Positions 46,323 through 58,439 of a stretch of DNA of 64,000 nucleotides are shown here, one piece after another; positions within the stretch are counted from its first letter, which is position 1; each line of letters begins with the position of its first letter. A program made the position numbers and the translations under genes. This DNA is from Panaeolus papilionaceus (lineage: Eukaryota; Basidiomycota; Agaricomycetes; Agaricales). The stretch lies in contig JADNRZ010000020.1 in NCBI GenBank assembly GCA_015501605.1, positions 372,001 to 436,000 of the forward strand, written 5' to 3'. Below the pieces are notes generated by a model, which saw nothing but the letters and a program-made list of their open reading frames with translations, did not search any database and was not told where the DNA came from.

Positions 46323-46461
46323 TTATGATGCATCCTCGTTATATTGAACTCATGATAATGCAAGTATTTCTCTACAATAAATATACAAACAGGTTAATGC
46401 AATTCGACGGCAAATAAACAATGAACGTAAAAACCAGACGCAAAAGAATACAACACCACAA

Positions 46462-49374
46462 TCAATTACTCAACACGTTTTTCCACCTCTGTCCACCCAG
46501 GTCACCCAAAACTCGCTCCACTTCTCCTTGCTCAATGTTGAGGAACATCCTACGCTCGCCCTCGTGCTTGCGAGAGACAGCTAGACCATCTTCCACTACG
46601 ATGGCACGAGAAGATGCAAGAGAGTCGAGAATCATCAACATTTCAGCGTGCGTAGGCGGAGTTTTGGGATCTTCGTCAGCGGTGAGCGAGGTTGTGTAAA
46701 TGCGATGTTGGTATTGCACCTATAAACGAGAGGAAAAAAATTAGAACGAGAATTGTGAATAGTACAAGAGCACAAACCTCGCTCCACTTGACCTCCTCCA
46801 CACCCTCCCTCTTCACAACTTTGATCAACGATACCAGCATGAGTCGTTCATGGAGACTAAGGTCCCTTAAGAACGCAGCAGTCGGGCTATTCTGCATCGT
46901 CTGCACGACCTCCCTGATCTGCATTGCCTTCACCGTCTTCTTTGTATGCTGAACCGTCTCCACAGCGCGTCTGCAGATATCCAACACACGACGAGCATCG
47001 CCTGTAATGCGACTGACGGTCATCGCCGCTAATTTAATGGCATCTGGGGCTACAACAACCTGTCCTTCCACCTTCTCCTCGGCTAGCCCATCCTTTGCGC
47101 TATTCAGCCTGGCCTCAACAATTTTTTCCAGCTGTTCTCGGGTATATGACTGGAAATTAATACGGATCATCCCCAGTCGACTACGGACACGCCCCGTCAT
47201 CACGCGTTCTGGCAGGTCCATAGTGTTGGCAACTGCGATGACGACAAGCTTGCTGCCGACGAGGGTGGGCCAATTAAAGAAGTTGTACACGACATCTTGT
47301 TTAGGGGTGACGAGTTGGTCAAGCTCGTCCATGAGAACAACACTAGCAAAATAAAAGAAAAATTAGAAAGACCACAAAATTAGAGCAGTAGTTGCTTACC
47401 ACGCGTGTCCACCAGGACCACGATTAGAGTTGGTGAAATATCGCATGAGGGCTTTCAAACTTTCCTTGGACCCCATGCGCAAATGTCCATCCTGTGCCAC
47501 GTCATGACCAGATACACCCTCCCAAAGAAGATTGTAAGCGGCTGCTGGTTCAGGAATCTTCAGGCCGTTGATTTCAACGTATGTGAAGGGGTTTATTTCC
47601 TGTTAAACGAATTAGCTTGAAAATAGATGTCTACAGGTTCCACTTACGTTGTCCTCAGCCATCCTTTTCAGTTCACGGACGACAGCGTGAACGGTTGCTG
47701 TCTTTCCTGTACCCGGGACGCCAGAAATATCTAGAAATACAGGTCAGAAACATGGCGTTGGTGGAGGACATGTTTGCAACGTACAAACGCAACCGCCACT
47801 GCCTTCTTCCAACAAATCACCGACCGAACGCAGAACCTTCCCAAACTCCTCGTCACGACAGGGCAAGGCATCCGGTCTGCTGCCAACGTGCAATGCATGC
47901 ATTGACCTCAACCAGAGGTCTTCGGGTAAATGAGCCATGCTCGACTTGAAAGCCAGGGATTGGTCAGGAAAACTAACCGCAAATGTCGCCTTCGCACCAT
48001 GTTTACGTGGGGAACCCGTAACGGATGGCTTGTGGCGTCGACGAAGAGCAGCTTTGGAATGAGGCGTTGCATGGGCGAGAGTATGGCGCCGTTTTGCTTT
48101 GCGAGAAGTCGAATTTGCTGTCCGTTTCCGCTTCCGGGGTGTGCGAGGTTCAGCACTGGGATCTACTAAGCCATCTTCGTTCCCTTCGTCCTCTCTCTCG
48201 TCGTCATCATCATCCGCTTCCATTTCGTCGTCATCTTGTGACTCATCTCCCTCCTCAAAGTCATCTGAGCTTCCACCCTCGGATTCCGACACTTCATCTG
48301 CCTTGACCTTCCTGCGAGCTACCTTGGTTTTCTCTGGTTTAGGAATCACGTCCCAAGCTAGACCTTCCCAAAAGGCACCAGATTTTTCCGCCTGAGAACT
48401 GGGTCCAGGTTCGTCAGTTGGAGGTTGACTACCAGCAAGGGCTTCCCGACGGTGTTGGTCCCAATTGAGGCGGTAATAAAGGCCCCTTCGCGAGTCTATG
48501 GCAGACTGACAGTAGAAGATTTTATCTGGGTCCTGGGCGAAATCGGGGACATCTGCTTCTTCGCTAGACGAGTCTTCACTGTCAGAGACAGCGAACATGG
48601 TGCTTTTCTTGAGTGGCGAGCTGGGTCTAGTCTTGGATGGAGTAACTGGAATGTAAACGTAGGGCTTCTCTTTCAGTTTCTTCTGGATGGGTCGTTCAAT
48701 CTGGCAATTGACGGTGCACCGTGATAGGATTACTGCCGGTGTGACGATGGCTTTGGTGGTAAGACTGTAGTAAATTTCGTTCTAATAAACATAACCTGAA
48801 TTAGTGAAAGGTCAGGATGAGAGAAATCATTGCCACTGACGTCTTTGTGATCGTGTTTTGCGCGAATCGCAGCCAGTTCACCGGGACGCAGGAACCAGTG
48901 AATACGGATCCTCATACCAGTGAAGTCCGTCTCCCTACCAGACTCTGAGAGATGGCGAGTCTCCCACATCGCAACAATGACACCGATACTGGGTGGACGC
49001 TTAAAGTTGTACAGCGTATCCGTCTCAATCATGACCGTGTCACCAATGCTATAAACCTGAGTTTCCGTCTTGGCTGCCTGGATTCGTCGTGCTCCCCTGT
49101 AAGGTACCCCCTTCCTCTTCATCCTGAAAGAGTTGAAAAAGGAAGTCTGTCGTCCATCCTCTGGAGCGTCTTCATTTTCTTGCATCTGAGAGTTTACTTC
49201 GTCGAGCTCCTCTGGTAGTAAGTCCAGTTCTGGTATGATGCCTCGTTGGAAGCTTGGTTGGCCCTGCCAGCAGCATTCCAAGATATTCTTGTCGTGAGAT
49301 TTAGTTGTAGGTGTCGCCAGAGGTTGGAATCTCTGTGAGCGACGAGTGGGTGTTTGTGGAAGAGAGTGAGCCAT
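46462..49374 (-). CDS. ORC1: Origin recognition complex subunit 1
   Basis: Six exons (49374-48841, 48781-47785, 47730-47648, 47599-47400, 47342-46778, 46719-46462) encode 878 residues. Order: an N-terminal BAH domain (about 105-205, YSIGDTVMIETD ... RPPSIGVIVAMWE ... RIHWFLRPGEL), a long acidic/basic linker with NLS-like clusters (RTPRKRKR), then the AAA+ ATPase with Walker A GVPGTGKT (514-521), Walker B VVLMDELD (D610, E611), sensor 1 VIAVANTMDLPERV and ITGDARRVLDICRRA. A C-terminal winged helix follows (SLHERLMLVSLIKVVKREG). It is the ATP-binding core subunit of ORC that marks replication origins and loads Cdc6/MCM in the nucleus. Splice junctions all keep frame. The call is firm. Confidence 0.93.
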
Positions 49375-49499
49375 GGTGGTGGTGAATAACACGAACAACA
49401 AGACACATCAGTGCGTTATTCGGGTCGCGTTATGTGAAACCATGTGATGTGACATCTCGCGTTTCAGTAATTAAGCACCCTGTTGGAGATGCAGAAGCG

Positions 49500-50583
49500 C
49501 AAGATCAGCTGCTGTCCAAACTCTCAAGCCGTGCATGTGGCTCATATTTTCGATCGCGACATCTCAACTCAATCCTGCACGGTACTTCAAACCCCTTTTC
49601 ATCAAATAGATGCAGGTTCTTGTGTATACACAGCTGGATGGATTAGAATAGGGTTGGAAGATGAGGACTCGCAACACACTCAACCTCGATACAACACACA
49701 ATTTATTCCTTTGTGAGTATTCAAATTCAGCCTTTAGTTAGAACAGGTACTCATTCATTGATTGATTCACAAGTGGGCGCACCGTTGCATCAGCTGTACG
49801 TGGATGGTAAATGGGTTCTTGTCCCAAAAAAGCCGTTGTGCTTCATTACTTCGCGGAGATCAGAGTTGTCTGACGTTCAGGTAAGGTCCAGGGGCTGCAA
49901 CCATCTAAGAAAGCAATCTCATTTATTTCTAGGGAGAAACTTTGAGTTACAGATTCCCGGCGCTACCTGGACCGGATATGCAGGATGTGTTTATAACGCG
50001 CCAGTCAACCGATCATAAACGCTCGCTGTTCACAATCAAGTATCCTTTTGACGACTTCCCACCAATAACTTCACACGTTCATCCAAATACGTGGTTCTGC
50101 ATTCGGGAAACTACTTCTCAACGCTCCATACCGACTCTGATGATACGCAGCTGCGGCGGATACGGCCATTGGGAACTGAGGATGGTGCCTTGGCCCCCAA
50201 TGTCAACGGTTCAGCTTCTCCCGAACACCCCGTTACGACCCAAAAACTGCCAGCACCAGGGCGAACATCAAAACGCCGAAAGAGACAAGCAGATGACGAT
50301 GGTGATTCTCCCCAACCAAAAAAAACGAAGGGTGTTGACTTCAAGTGCTCTTCAAATGCAGAAGGAAAGCGACGATTTGGATATCTTTGAATGGACATCA
50401 GACCGCATTTTGAACTGTGCCCGTACATGTCAATCTCACTCATCCTCTTCTGTTCCAGTTATCGTTCCAGTTCCCGTTTCTGCCTCAGTTTGCATTTCCA
50501 CTTCCCTTCTACTTCCCACAGCTCCAGCAAAACCTGTGTTGAGAGGACCTGAATGTTTGAAGGCAAAACTCAGAAAGGTTTAA
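49500..50583 (+). pseudogene. HNH type-B relic next to ORC1
   Basis: Fragments of all four exons are visible. The 3' part of exon 1 reads CPNSQAVHVAHIFDRD, without an ATG. Exon 2 has LE-stop where others have LEW (TAG for TGG), then TLNLDTTHNLFL. Exon 3 is from about 49773 (GAPLHQLYVDGKWVLVP). Exon 4 is from 49933 (GETLSYRFPALPGPDMQDVFITRQ). One base is missing after SHVHPN (near 50088), and a compensating shift in an A-run near 50320 restores the conserved tail (VLTSSALQMQKESDDLDIFEWTSDRILN ... CLKAKLRKV). It is dead as a nuclease. It begins only about 130 bp from the ORC1 start. Confidence 0.75.
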
Positions 50584-50699
50584 TATTGTAATAGCGTTTA
50601 CACCATTTTGTTCGTCTGCTATTATTACTATTTTATTGTGTTATTATAGACATTGTTGTATCTCGTAATTAGAGTATAGAGTAATGAACAGTGCGCACG

Positions 50700-51500
50700 G
50701 ACAGGTACAGATAATTCATTCTAAAGTCGTTATCATCAGACATTGAGTACATATTCCGAGGCCTTTAGGCTCGGGTTCTTTTCCCCCGCGCCTCTGAGTC
50801 GAAGCAGCTTTCAACTCACAAAGTTGCGCACAAAGGCCATGTATAGTCGCACTGCACCTCCATCCCCCTATTTTTTGATTTTCTACATTTTTCCATCTAT
50901 TTCTATTCGCATCAGTGCTCCGTTCACGCGCTGCCCACCCTTGGTTTCTGTATTTTCGAGCATTTTCTCTTTATTTCTACAGTCTTCTATTATTTTACAT
51001 ATGTTTTGTATGTAGTCTACAGCAAATACAAGTTCTTTTCACCTCGTATTTTGTGTTCTGTACTCATATTTTGCCTTCGTCGTCTCCCGGTGCCTGTGTG
51101 CACCTTCGCCAGCGCTTATTTCATCACATCATATTTGTCGTCTTCGCCTCTCATTTCTCTCTACCCACCTCACCTCACCTCTCATCCTCCTCACCTCTCT
51201 CATACAGCAACCCCACGAACTTGTACTGCACGTCTCATCTTCCTGTTCCGTCCCACTACCTCATCTCCTCATCACACCACCAACCCACACTCACCCTTTC
51301 ACGGAGATATCCCCGCGCGCACATCAGTGTTGTGTGGGTGCAGTGTGAGGAAAGGCCTCGGTGGTTGCCGCGCGCAGCGACGGTCCTGTTTTGTGTTGAA
51401 TTGAAATTGGATTGTGACGTCTCACCCAATCAATATGAATTGGCATCCTTCTCCTTCTCTTAGGTGCACGTGAATACTTTGAGGGCCGTCATGGATCAAC
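50700..51500. other. Pyrimidine-rich stretch without a gene
   Basis: The plus strand is strongly CT-rich (about 51060-51320), similar to fungal promoters or leaders, but no downstream gene start is recognisable before the next HNH relic. Confidence 0.4.
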
Positions 51501-51769
51501 CTGAAGCTGGGTGGTGTGCATGACACCATTTCCAACAAAACACTGCTATACTGAATATAAAATTGTCGGACCTTGCAGTTGACCCTCAGTGTGCGATAAT
51601 AACTCAGGCCATGATGCCGACCTCGTTCATCAACTTACCATTGTCTTCGAAGCTCCGAATGTTTTTAGTTTTGCTCTCCATCATCTTAATAGAACATAGT
51701 GTCGCTCTACAATGTTCTCATTTATCGAACTCCAGAACTTACCCAGAACTGCTATCCAATGTGCTTAAG

Positions 51770-52195
51770 AAGCTGATCTGAACTCGGGACGTTGTCTTAT
51801 CGAAAATTGTCCCCCGACACAAGTTGTTCATGTGGCCCATGTCTTTGACCGCGAAAGCTTATCTCGCACCATGACTGTAAGTCTTGCTATAGCCATACTA
51901 TGGATATTACTAACGTGCTTTTATATGGATGGCCTTGAATGGGGTTGGAATATGAAGAGCCAAACACTGAATCTCGATACGAGACGTAATATGTTCTTTT
52001 GGGAGTACTAATTTGAATTTTGAATGTCGCTGTATTGATAGGCTAATGCATAAGTGGGTGCATCTTATGTACCAGCTCCATATGGACGCCAAATGAATGC
52101 TTATTCCACCGAAAGATGCCGTCCTTCAATATTAATATTACAACGAAGACATGACCCCTCTCCGGCGGAGGCGAATCCGCGACATTGAGGTCAAG
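51770..52195 (+). pseudogene. HNH type-B relic, truncated after exon 3
   Basis: Exon 1 starts inside the family N terminus (LNSGRCLIENCPPTQVVHVAHVFDRESL) without an ATG. Exon 2 is clear (DGLEWGWNMKSQTLNLDTRRNMFF) but its donor is lost. Exon 3 (VGAS...YQLHMDAK-stop-MLIPPKDAVLQY-stop) has one inserted base and two stops. No exon 4 follows. An old, decayed copy. Confidence 0.7.
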
Positions 52196-53081
52196 TTGCA
52201 TAAACCGTCTCGCTGTCTGCATAATCTCATTAACTCTTAGGAATAAAGATTCAATGTCCCGATACTCATAGCTCTTCGGCTCCTTCTCCCGCTGATACCT
52301 ACTGAGTATCCAATAACAGAGTTTCAAGGTTCACCAGAAGTTTCTAAAACTTGAATGTTTTGGTAATACTCATAGACAGAGAATTTGATTCCTTTGTATG
52401 ATCACGAATGGAAAATGACGGTGTCCGTTCATGGGGAGGGAGTTGTCGTCTCTAGATCCGTTCCTCTCATTCTGCTCTCCTCCTTGCGATTAATTGATTC
52501 CAATATGATTGTGTGATGCATTAAACGAATGAATATGGGCTCTGAGTACTCTGCACACCTAGATGGACGATGTATTAATCTGCCGAGCCTAGGCGGCAGA
52601 TCTAATAGCTAAGCGTCCCACGAACTCGAAATCAGATACTGTGCATGATCCGGTTCTGAGGAGTCCTTGATATTTCACCAATGATGGTTATACCATCTAC
52701 AATCGACAGACATAATTCGAAACGGTGAAGAGTAGGAGCTATTAGAAAGTTTAAAGGACGACAATTCAAACGATGGATCCATTATTAATGTTTTCTGGCC
52801 ATCGTCGGCTAGGTTGGCTTCTCTGCAATGGCACGAATCCCTTGAAGTCTTGACAGACGAGAAACACAACGAGCAGTTCTGAGAAATAGCTAAAATAAAA
52901 AGGGCTGGTTCGGCTGAAACCTTTAATCTGAATCACTAGTTTCTATAGAGCTATATTCTCAAAGCTTAGCGCTTGAATCTCTTCAAAAGCAAAGTCAAAC
53001 TTTCAAAATACAAAAGAAAAAACGAACACAAAAGAGACAATTTACAAAATTTAAACTATTTGTACACTACTAATCATGATT
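52196..53081. other. Intergenic region, nothing recognised
   Basis: No exon or repeat supported. The last 100 bp are A-rich and are probably the 3' flank of A3. Confidence 0.45.
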
Positions 53082-54524
53082 TCATAAATCCAAATCGGAA
53101 GAGTCGGAAGAGTCGGAAGAGTCATGGGTAGTATTTACACGAGCCCTCTTGTCAAGAGGGGATGGGGAAACAGGAGTTCCAGCTCGACGCTTCAACTTTC
53201 GATCTCCACTTGCCTTCTTTCCCTGGCCGCTATTGCCACTCCCCCTTTTACCCTGGCCGCTATTTCCGGCAGGACGGTCACGTTCATCATCACTCGGGTC
53301 GTACACTGCGTCGTTCTCATTCCAATCCGCAGGCACCAGAGGGACTCGTTTAGACCGCCTCCCAAACAAGCCGACAGATTGTGTTCGTCTAATCTTGGGC
53401 ATAGCCGTAGTAGGGATGGATTTGGGAAGGTCCAAGGAGGCGGTAGCCTTGTCTTCTCCAGCAAGTTGCTTGAGATGCTGCGTAGAGCTTCGAGTCTTCA
53501 GTGAATGGGAGGACTTTGAAGTTTTCACCGTTCGACCGTAGTAGCCCTTGTCACCGAAGGTTTTCTTGGCCGCTATAGGCTCAGTTTCGAGGACTTCCAT
53601 TTCCATTTCTTGTTCTCGACTGATTAGACTGGTCCAAGTGTTATACAACTCCCTGATGGTATTAAAATCTTGGGTGTATGGAATAAGATGGGGTTGTCTC
53701 CGCATGTTCGGTGTGATCGACCCTTCGTCAGACAGCTTTTCGCCCAGGTTAAGAATGACAAACTTGGGGTGGACATGAGATGTGATTTGAAAGGTTTCAG
53801 GCTCGTTGTAAGGGAAGAGAATTCTCTCTACTTTGCCTGCTGAGACGCCAGGTATCATATCCGTGTGTCGATAAATAGGGACGACCACCATCTCCGGGTC
53901 GAGGGCCAGGAAGGTATAAGTGTGGTATTTGGGGTTATCATCCGACACATCGATATCATCCTTCTGTTGGGGGTAAGCAGCGTGAAATGATAAAAGAATA
54001 AATAGGCAGACCTTCATCACATCTCGAATGTAAACACCGTAACGCCCACGGTCCTTCTTGGTTGCATTTTTGTATCGGTCCAAAATCTCTCGTTGAGGTA
54101 ATAGGCACCACATTCCATTATCGAACATGGCGTGAAAATTGTTGATTGCCAGAAAACAATTCCAACGCGAGTCAATGTTGAGGCTTTTATGTTCCATCCC
54201 CAAATGGTACTCGATAGAGGTAATCTAGAAAGTGCATTAAATAATGTATATCGAAGGTCTTGGGAAAGGAAGACGCACCAGATGTACCTTCAGAGCATTT
54301 GCTCGACCAAAAGTGTGGCAAAGCTGGATTCCAACCTTGCCTGGATGAGGTACGCCGTCTTTGTCCACTGGACTGGCGCGATGCTCTATGATGCAATAAC
54401 TTCCATCTAACGAAATATCTATGACACGTCTGATAACGGCGATGGAACGTGCAGCAAGCTTAAATTTCCCGTCAGGAGTCAGGTTGGTGGCAACCCTTCC
54501 GTTTGGACTGAAAATTTGGTACAT
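53082..54524 (-). CDS. HNH-domain protein A3 (type A), intact
   Basis: Three exons (54524-54279, 54224-54012, 53963-53082) encode 446 residues. The full HNH set is present: H70 (IQLCHTFGRANALKVHL), N104 (LNIDSRWNC) and H113 (INNFHAMFDNGMWCLLP). The N terminus is type-A (MYQIFSPNGRVATNLTPDG; YCIIEHR). Exon 3 carries ETFQITSHVHPKFVILNLGEKL, an LYNTWTSLI helix and a long charged tail (FGRRSKRVPLVPADW, PSDDERDRPAGN, DRKLKRR, DSSDSSDSSDLDL). Intron 2 is 48 nt, in frame and stop-free. This is the only type-A gene here with both frame and catalytic residues intact. It is head-to-head with intact B4, 609 bp apart. Confidence 0.78.
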
Positions 54525-54580
54525 GGTGATTGGGAAGTGGAAGTAGGAGGATGAGGAGGAGCTAGAAGAAAAAAAAAGGT

Positions 54581-54589
54581 CCTTTTATA
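54581..54589 (-). promoter_or_regulatory. TATA box of A3
   Basis: TATAAAAGG on the minus strand, about 57-65 bp before the A3 ATG. A4 has TATAAAAT at the equivalent position (60471-60478). Confidence 0.5.
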
Positions 54590-54658
54590 CTGCGCCTCAC
54601 AATGAAGCCATCCTGGTGTTGCAATGCCATTGTTATTGCTGTATCAGATGTGAAAACT

Positions 54659-54664
54659 GGGCCC
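54659..54664. promoter_or_regulatory. GGGCCC box of pair 3
   Basis: This palindrome, in the context TGGGCCCAT, lies 135 bp before the A3 ATG. The same TGGGCCCAT occurs 134 bp before A4. Confidence 0.5.
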
Positions 54665-55035
54665 ATGGTTCATTTGAAAAACCTAAAAAGGATATTCAGA
54701 GCTGGACTTGCCATAGGAATGGGCGGCCTAATGCGACCCCAGACGACCCCTCTGACTCAAACGCCTTAGGCATACAATGAGGAGCACCGTCCGAATTATT
54801 GCATTGTTTCTATGAGAATAAAAATATGACGGCCTCAATCGGCGCAAAAAAGCATGTATAGAAATGACAATAGTTACTAGGAATGACTTGATCCGCTACA
54901 ATGAAATATATGAAGACAGACGTGCTATTCAACTGTCGGAACTTTGTCGAGACTCAGGTTAGCTCAGGTCGGACTTGTGTGCTTGCTGGTCAGTGGGACC
55001 CAAGGCGGGCCTGTGACGTCGATCCTTCGTTATTA

Positions 55036-55049
55036 CACGTGACCGTGTT
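55036..55049 (+). promoter_or_regulatory. E-box-type motif before B4
   Basis: CACGTGACCGTGTT lies 98 bp before the B4 ATG and matches the B1 and B6 copies except at one or two central bases. Confidence 0.6.
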
Positions 55050-55133
55050 GCTAAAGAGTGATGCTCGCGCCCATTGTCCTCGTCCCTTTCTTTCGTCCTG
55101 TACCATTTGCGAGAACTTCCGTCAACTTCGAAG

Positions 55134-56460
55134 ATGAACACTACTGTAGCACTTAAACCTATTGATAGGGCCACCATTATACGCGCTCAAGGTGCTGACC
55201 CCAACTTCCAACGATGTCTTATTGAAAATTGCTCAAGAAATCAAGCAATCCACGTCGTTCACGTTTTCGACCGCGAGGCCACAACAATACAACATTTGGT
55301 AGGTGATGACTTTGACGAAAACACATGAATTTTCTAATGCATTGACGTAGATTGAAGGTTTGGAATGGAGCTGGAGGATGATGAGGGGGACCCTAAACCT
55401 GGATTCAAGGGGCAACATCTTCTTCTGTGAGTACTCCCCGTCGAGTTAGGAAAGGACACTCGTCTGACTCCTAAATATGCAAGTGAGTGCGTCTATGCAC
55501 CAACTATACAGGGATATGAAATGGGTTCTCCTTCCAGAGAGGGAAGTCGTTCTCCGATTTTTTCATGATGACGGGTTTCCTTTAGGGCGGCAGTCATTCA
55601 GTGATGTAGAGGTGAATCCTGAGATTAGCTTGACAATCAAAACCAAACTTACCATTACTTGCACTTAGGGTGACACATTCCGATACATCTTTGTTCCAAT
55701 AAAAGACATGGAGGACGTATACATCACACGCCAATTCGTAGAAGAGGGAGATGAACACATCGCTGTCCACCAGCACCCATTTGAAGATTTTCCCGTTATA
55801 ACATCTCATATCCACCCGAAGTACGCCATTCTTCATGCAGGAAAGGTTCTTCAAAGCAGTCTTGGGTGGGAGGAGGCAAGTGCGCTGTTTGAACGGTATC
55901 CCTGGCTTGAAGAAGTAGAGAAACTATATCTGAGTTGGAAAGCCATGCTAAATGATAACGCAGAGAGAGATCCTGTGTTCAACACCCCCAAGCTTATAGA
56001 GGAGAGCCATACGTCTTCCGGCATAAATTTATTGGATGGCACTCCGCTTTGCCGAATTCAACCCTTGCAACCTTCCAAAGCCCCTCAGTACTGTCTCACG
56101 CCCACCAGCGTTGACCATGACGCCCCTGCAGAGTACATCAGCAGCACAACCGCTCTCCATGCACCAGTGCGAAAATCAAGTCATAGAAAGCGTCCAGCGG
56201 ATGACAATGGCCATTCTCCACAGCCCAAGAAACGCCCAACTTTAACGTCTGCTGCTCTCCAAACGCAGGCAGAATCCGACGGTTCGGCTGTGGTTGATTG
56301 GACATCCGACAGGGTATTGAGCTGGGTTAGAGGATGTCGCTCCTCGTCTCCTATTCCTATGCCCGTGCCCCCACCTGTTCCCTCTCTCCCTCCGACTTCG
56401 AACGCCAGACCCTTTTTGCGACGCTCCGAGCGCTTGAAAGCAAAACTCCGAAAGTCTTAG
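55134..56460 (+). CDS. HNH-domain protein B4 (type B), intact
   Basis: Four exons (55134-55298, 55351-55426, 55484-55611, 55669-56460) give 386 residues. Catalytic residues H43 (VVHVFDREAT), N77 (LNLDSRGNIFF) and H86 (SASMHQLYRDMKWVLLP) are all present. The middle domain reads HPFEDFPVITSHIHPKYAIL, then YPWLEEVEKLYLSW. The tail has SHRKRPADDNGHSPQPKKR, a bipartite NLS-like motif. It then has VDWTSDRVLSWVRGCRSSSP and the end signature RRSERLKAKLRKS. With A3 it forms the only divergent pair in the window with both partners intact. The likely site of action is the nucleus. The role is unknown. Confidence 0.78.
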
Positions 56461-56840
56461 TCTGAACGCGCTGACCTTTGTTTTACATTTTTCGCACTTT
56501 ATCATTATAATCATTATTTATTATGCAGGGGTACATCAATACCCCAGATGAATGTGTACCATACATTTCATTTGTATCATTAAACCTTGGACGTTGAATT
56601 GAATCAAGATAATTCCCACTCCTCACCTTTCATTGGCAAAGTGGTGAGGCAGAGTCGAAAAAATTGCCTATTACATTGAAGGTTTGGTTGAATTGAGCAA
56701 TAGCGGTGGTTCGTTGAAGCGAAACACAACGAACAACAAAGTGACTGTGATGCGCACCTCCATTGTCCCTCCGCCCCCCCCCTCTCTCTCTCTTACCTCC
56801 TTCCCCCATCGCGTGCCAGAACGTCCCATCGATTCTAAAT

Positions 56841-58134
56841 ATGAAAGTCAGCGGCCCACTTAAACCCCTCTCTAGAGCCACCATTTAACGCGCTGAAGAT
56901 GCCGATCCCAACTCCCGGAGGTGTCTCATTGAAAACTCATCGACAAACCAAGCCATCCAAGCTGTTCACGTTGTCGATCGCAATCTCTCAAGATTACAGG
57001 GCGTAGTACGTAACAAAACTCCCTATATAAGACTCGTTCTCAAGATAGTTACCGATGGAGGGTTTAGAGTGGGGCTGGATGATAATGAAGGGCTCAATAA
57101 ACTTGGATAGCAGGAGCAACGTCTTCTTCCGTGAGCAATGCGTGCTATTTTCGAACGTCGCCATTCCGACTAATAGCTACATAAGTGGGTGCTTCCATGC
57201 ATCAGCTCTTCAGGGACATGAAATGGGTACTTCTTCCAGAGAGTGATGTCGTTGTTCGGTATTATGACGATGATTTCCTTTTGGACCGAGAGGACCTCCC
57301 CAAAATAGAGGTAAGTCATAATTCTCCTTGAAATCAGAATCTCAACTTATTACCGGTATGTAGGGCGACGTGTTTAAATATATTTTTGTGCCGATACGGG
57401 ACATGGAGGATATCTACGTCACGCGCAGTTCTTCAGAGGAGGAGGACGGGCGTATCACCGTCTACCAGTACCCATTGGACAACTTTCCAATGATAACATC
57501 TCACATTCACCCCAAGTATGCGATTTTCCACGCAGGAGAGGCTATTTCGCGGTACCTCGACCGGCCCAGGAAAATCTCTCTCATTCAAAGATACCCATGG
57601 GTTCAACAAGTCGAGCGACTTTATCGGACTTGGGCAGGCTGCCTGCCCGCAGAATCTAAGGACGACGCCATCTACAACGCTATTGGAAGTGTTATGTCCC
57701 ACGACTCACGTTCATTGGATCATACACCGCTTCTCCGAATTCGTCCTTTGGACCCCCTCGACATCCCGCAACAGTTCGTTCCTACTCGCCGCAACACGTC
57801 AAATGACTATCTTAGTCGAACCACTGCTGTCAATATGCCGGTACGGAAATCAAACCGTAGAAAATGATCAACAGACGATGATGGCGACTCTCCGCGACCC
57901 CAAAAACGACTAAAATTGACGACCGTTTCTCTCCAAACGCAAGCAAAATCCGAAAGCTTGTTCGTGGTTGATTGGACGTCAGACCGGGTATTGAGTTGGG
58001 CTCGAACGTGCCGCTCTTCATCTCCTATCCCTGTATCCGTGCCCGCTCCCACTTCCTCTCTTGCTCTAGCTTCGACCACCAGGCTTCCTTGGCGGCGCTC
58101 TGAACGCTTGAAATCAAAACTCCGGAAGTCATAG
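56841..58134 (+). pseudogene. HNH type-B gene B5 with two premature stops
   Basis: All four exons are recognisable, with good splice sites: exon 1 from 56841, exon 2 about 57055-57130, exon 3 about 57187-57310 and exon 4 from 57363. H (AVHVVDRN), N (DSRSNVFF) and H (GASMHQLFRDMKWVLLP) are conserved. TAA at 56886-56888 stops exon 1 after 15 codons. TGA at 57865-57867 replaces the Arg of the NLS-like RKRP motif. The rest is open to 58134 (end RRSERLKSKLRKS). It is a young pseudogene and a tandem duplicate of B4, without a type-A partner. Confidence 0.75.
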
Positions 58135-58439
58135 TTTCAAGTGGTGTATTTGGACCTCCTCCGAGTCTATCGCGTCTCATTCTTATAATTATTATTTATT
58201 GTATAGATGTAGAACAATACCTCCCAGACGATGGCGTCGATATACATCATCCATTTTATTGTACCATTACACCACGAACATTGAATCAACTTGATTAATA
58301 TTCCTTACCTTTCATCGTCTCCGTGGGCTTGGTGAATTCGCGGCGACATTTTAGTCACACAGATTGTGCTTTCTACTAGCACTGTTTTTCTCTTTCGCTC
58401 TTACTCGAACCTGGCTGATTGTCACATACGCCCCCACTT

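Noticed and set aside
50915..51463. Plus-strand open frame of 182 codons
   Set aside because: Its composition reflects a CT-rich tract (Ser/Pro/His/Leu runs). It has no domain and shows no splice context.
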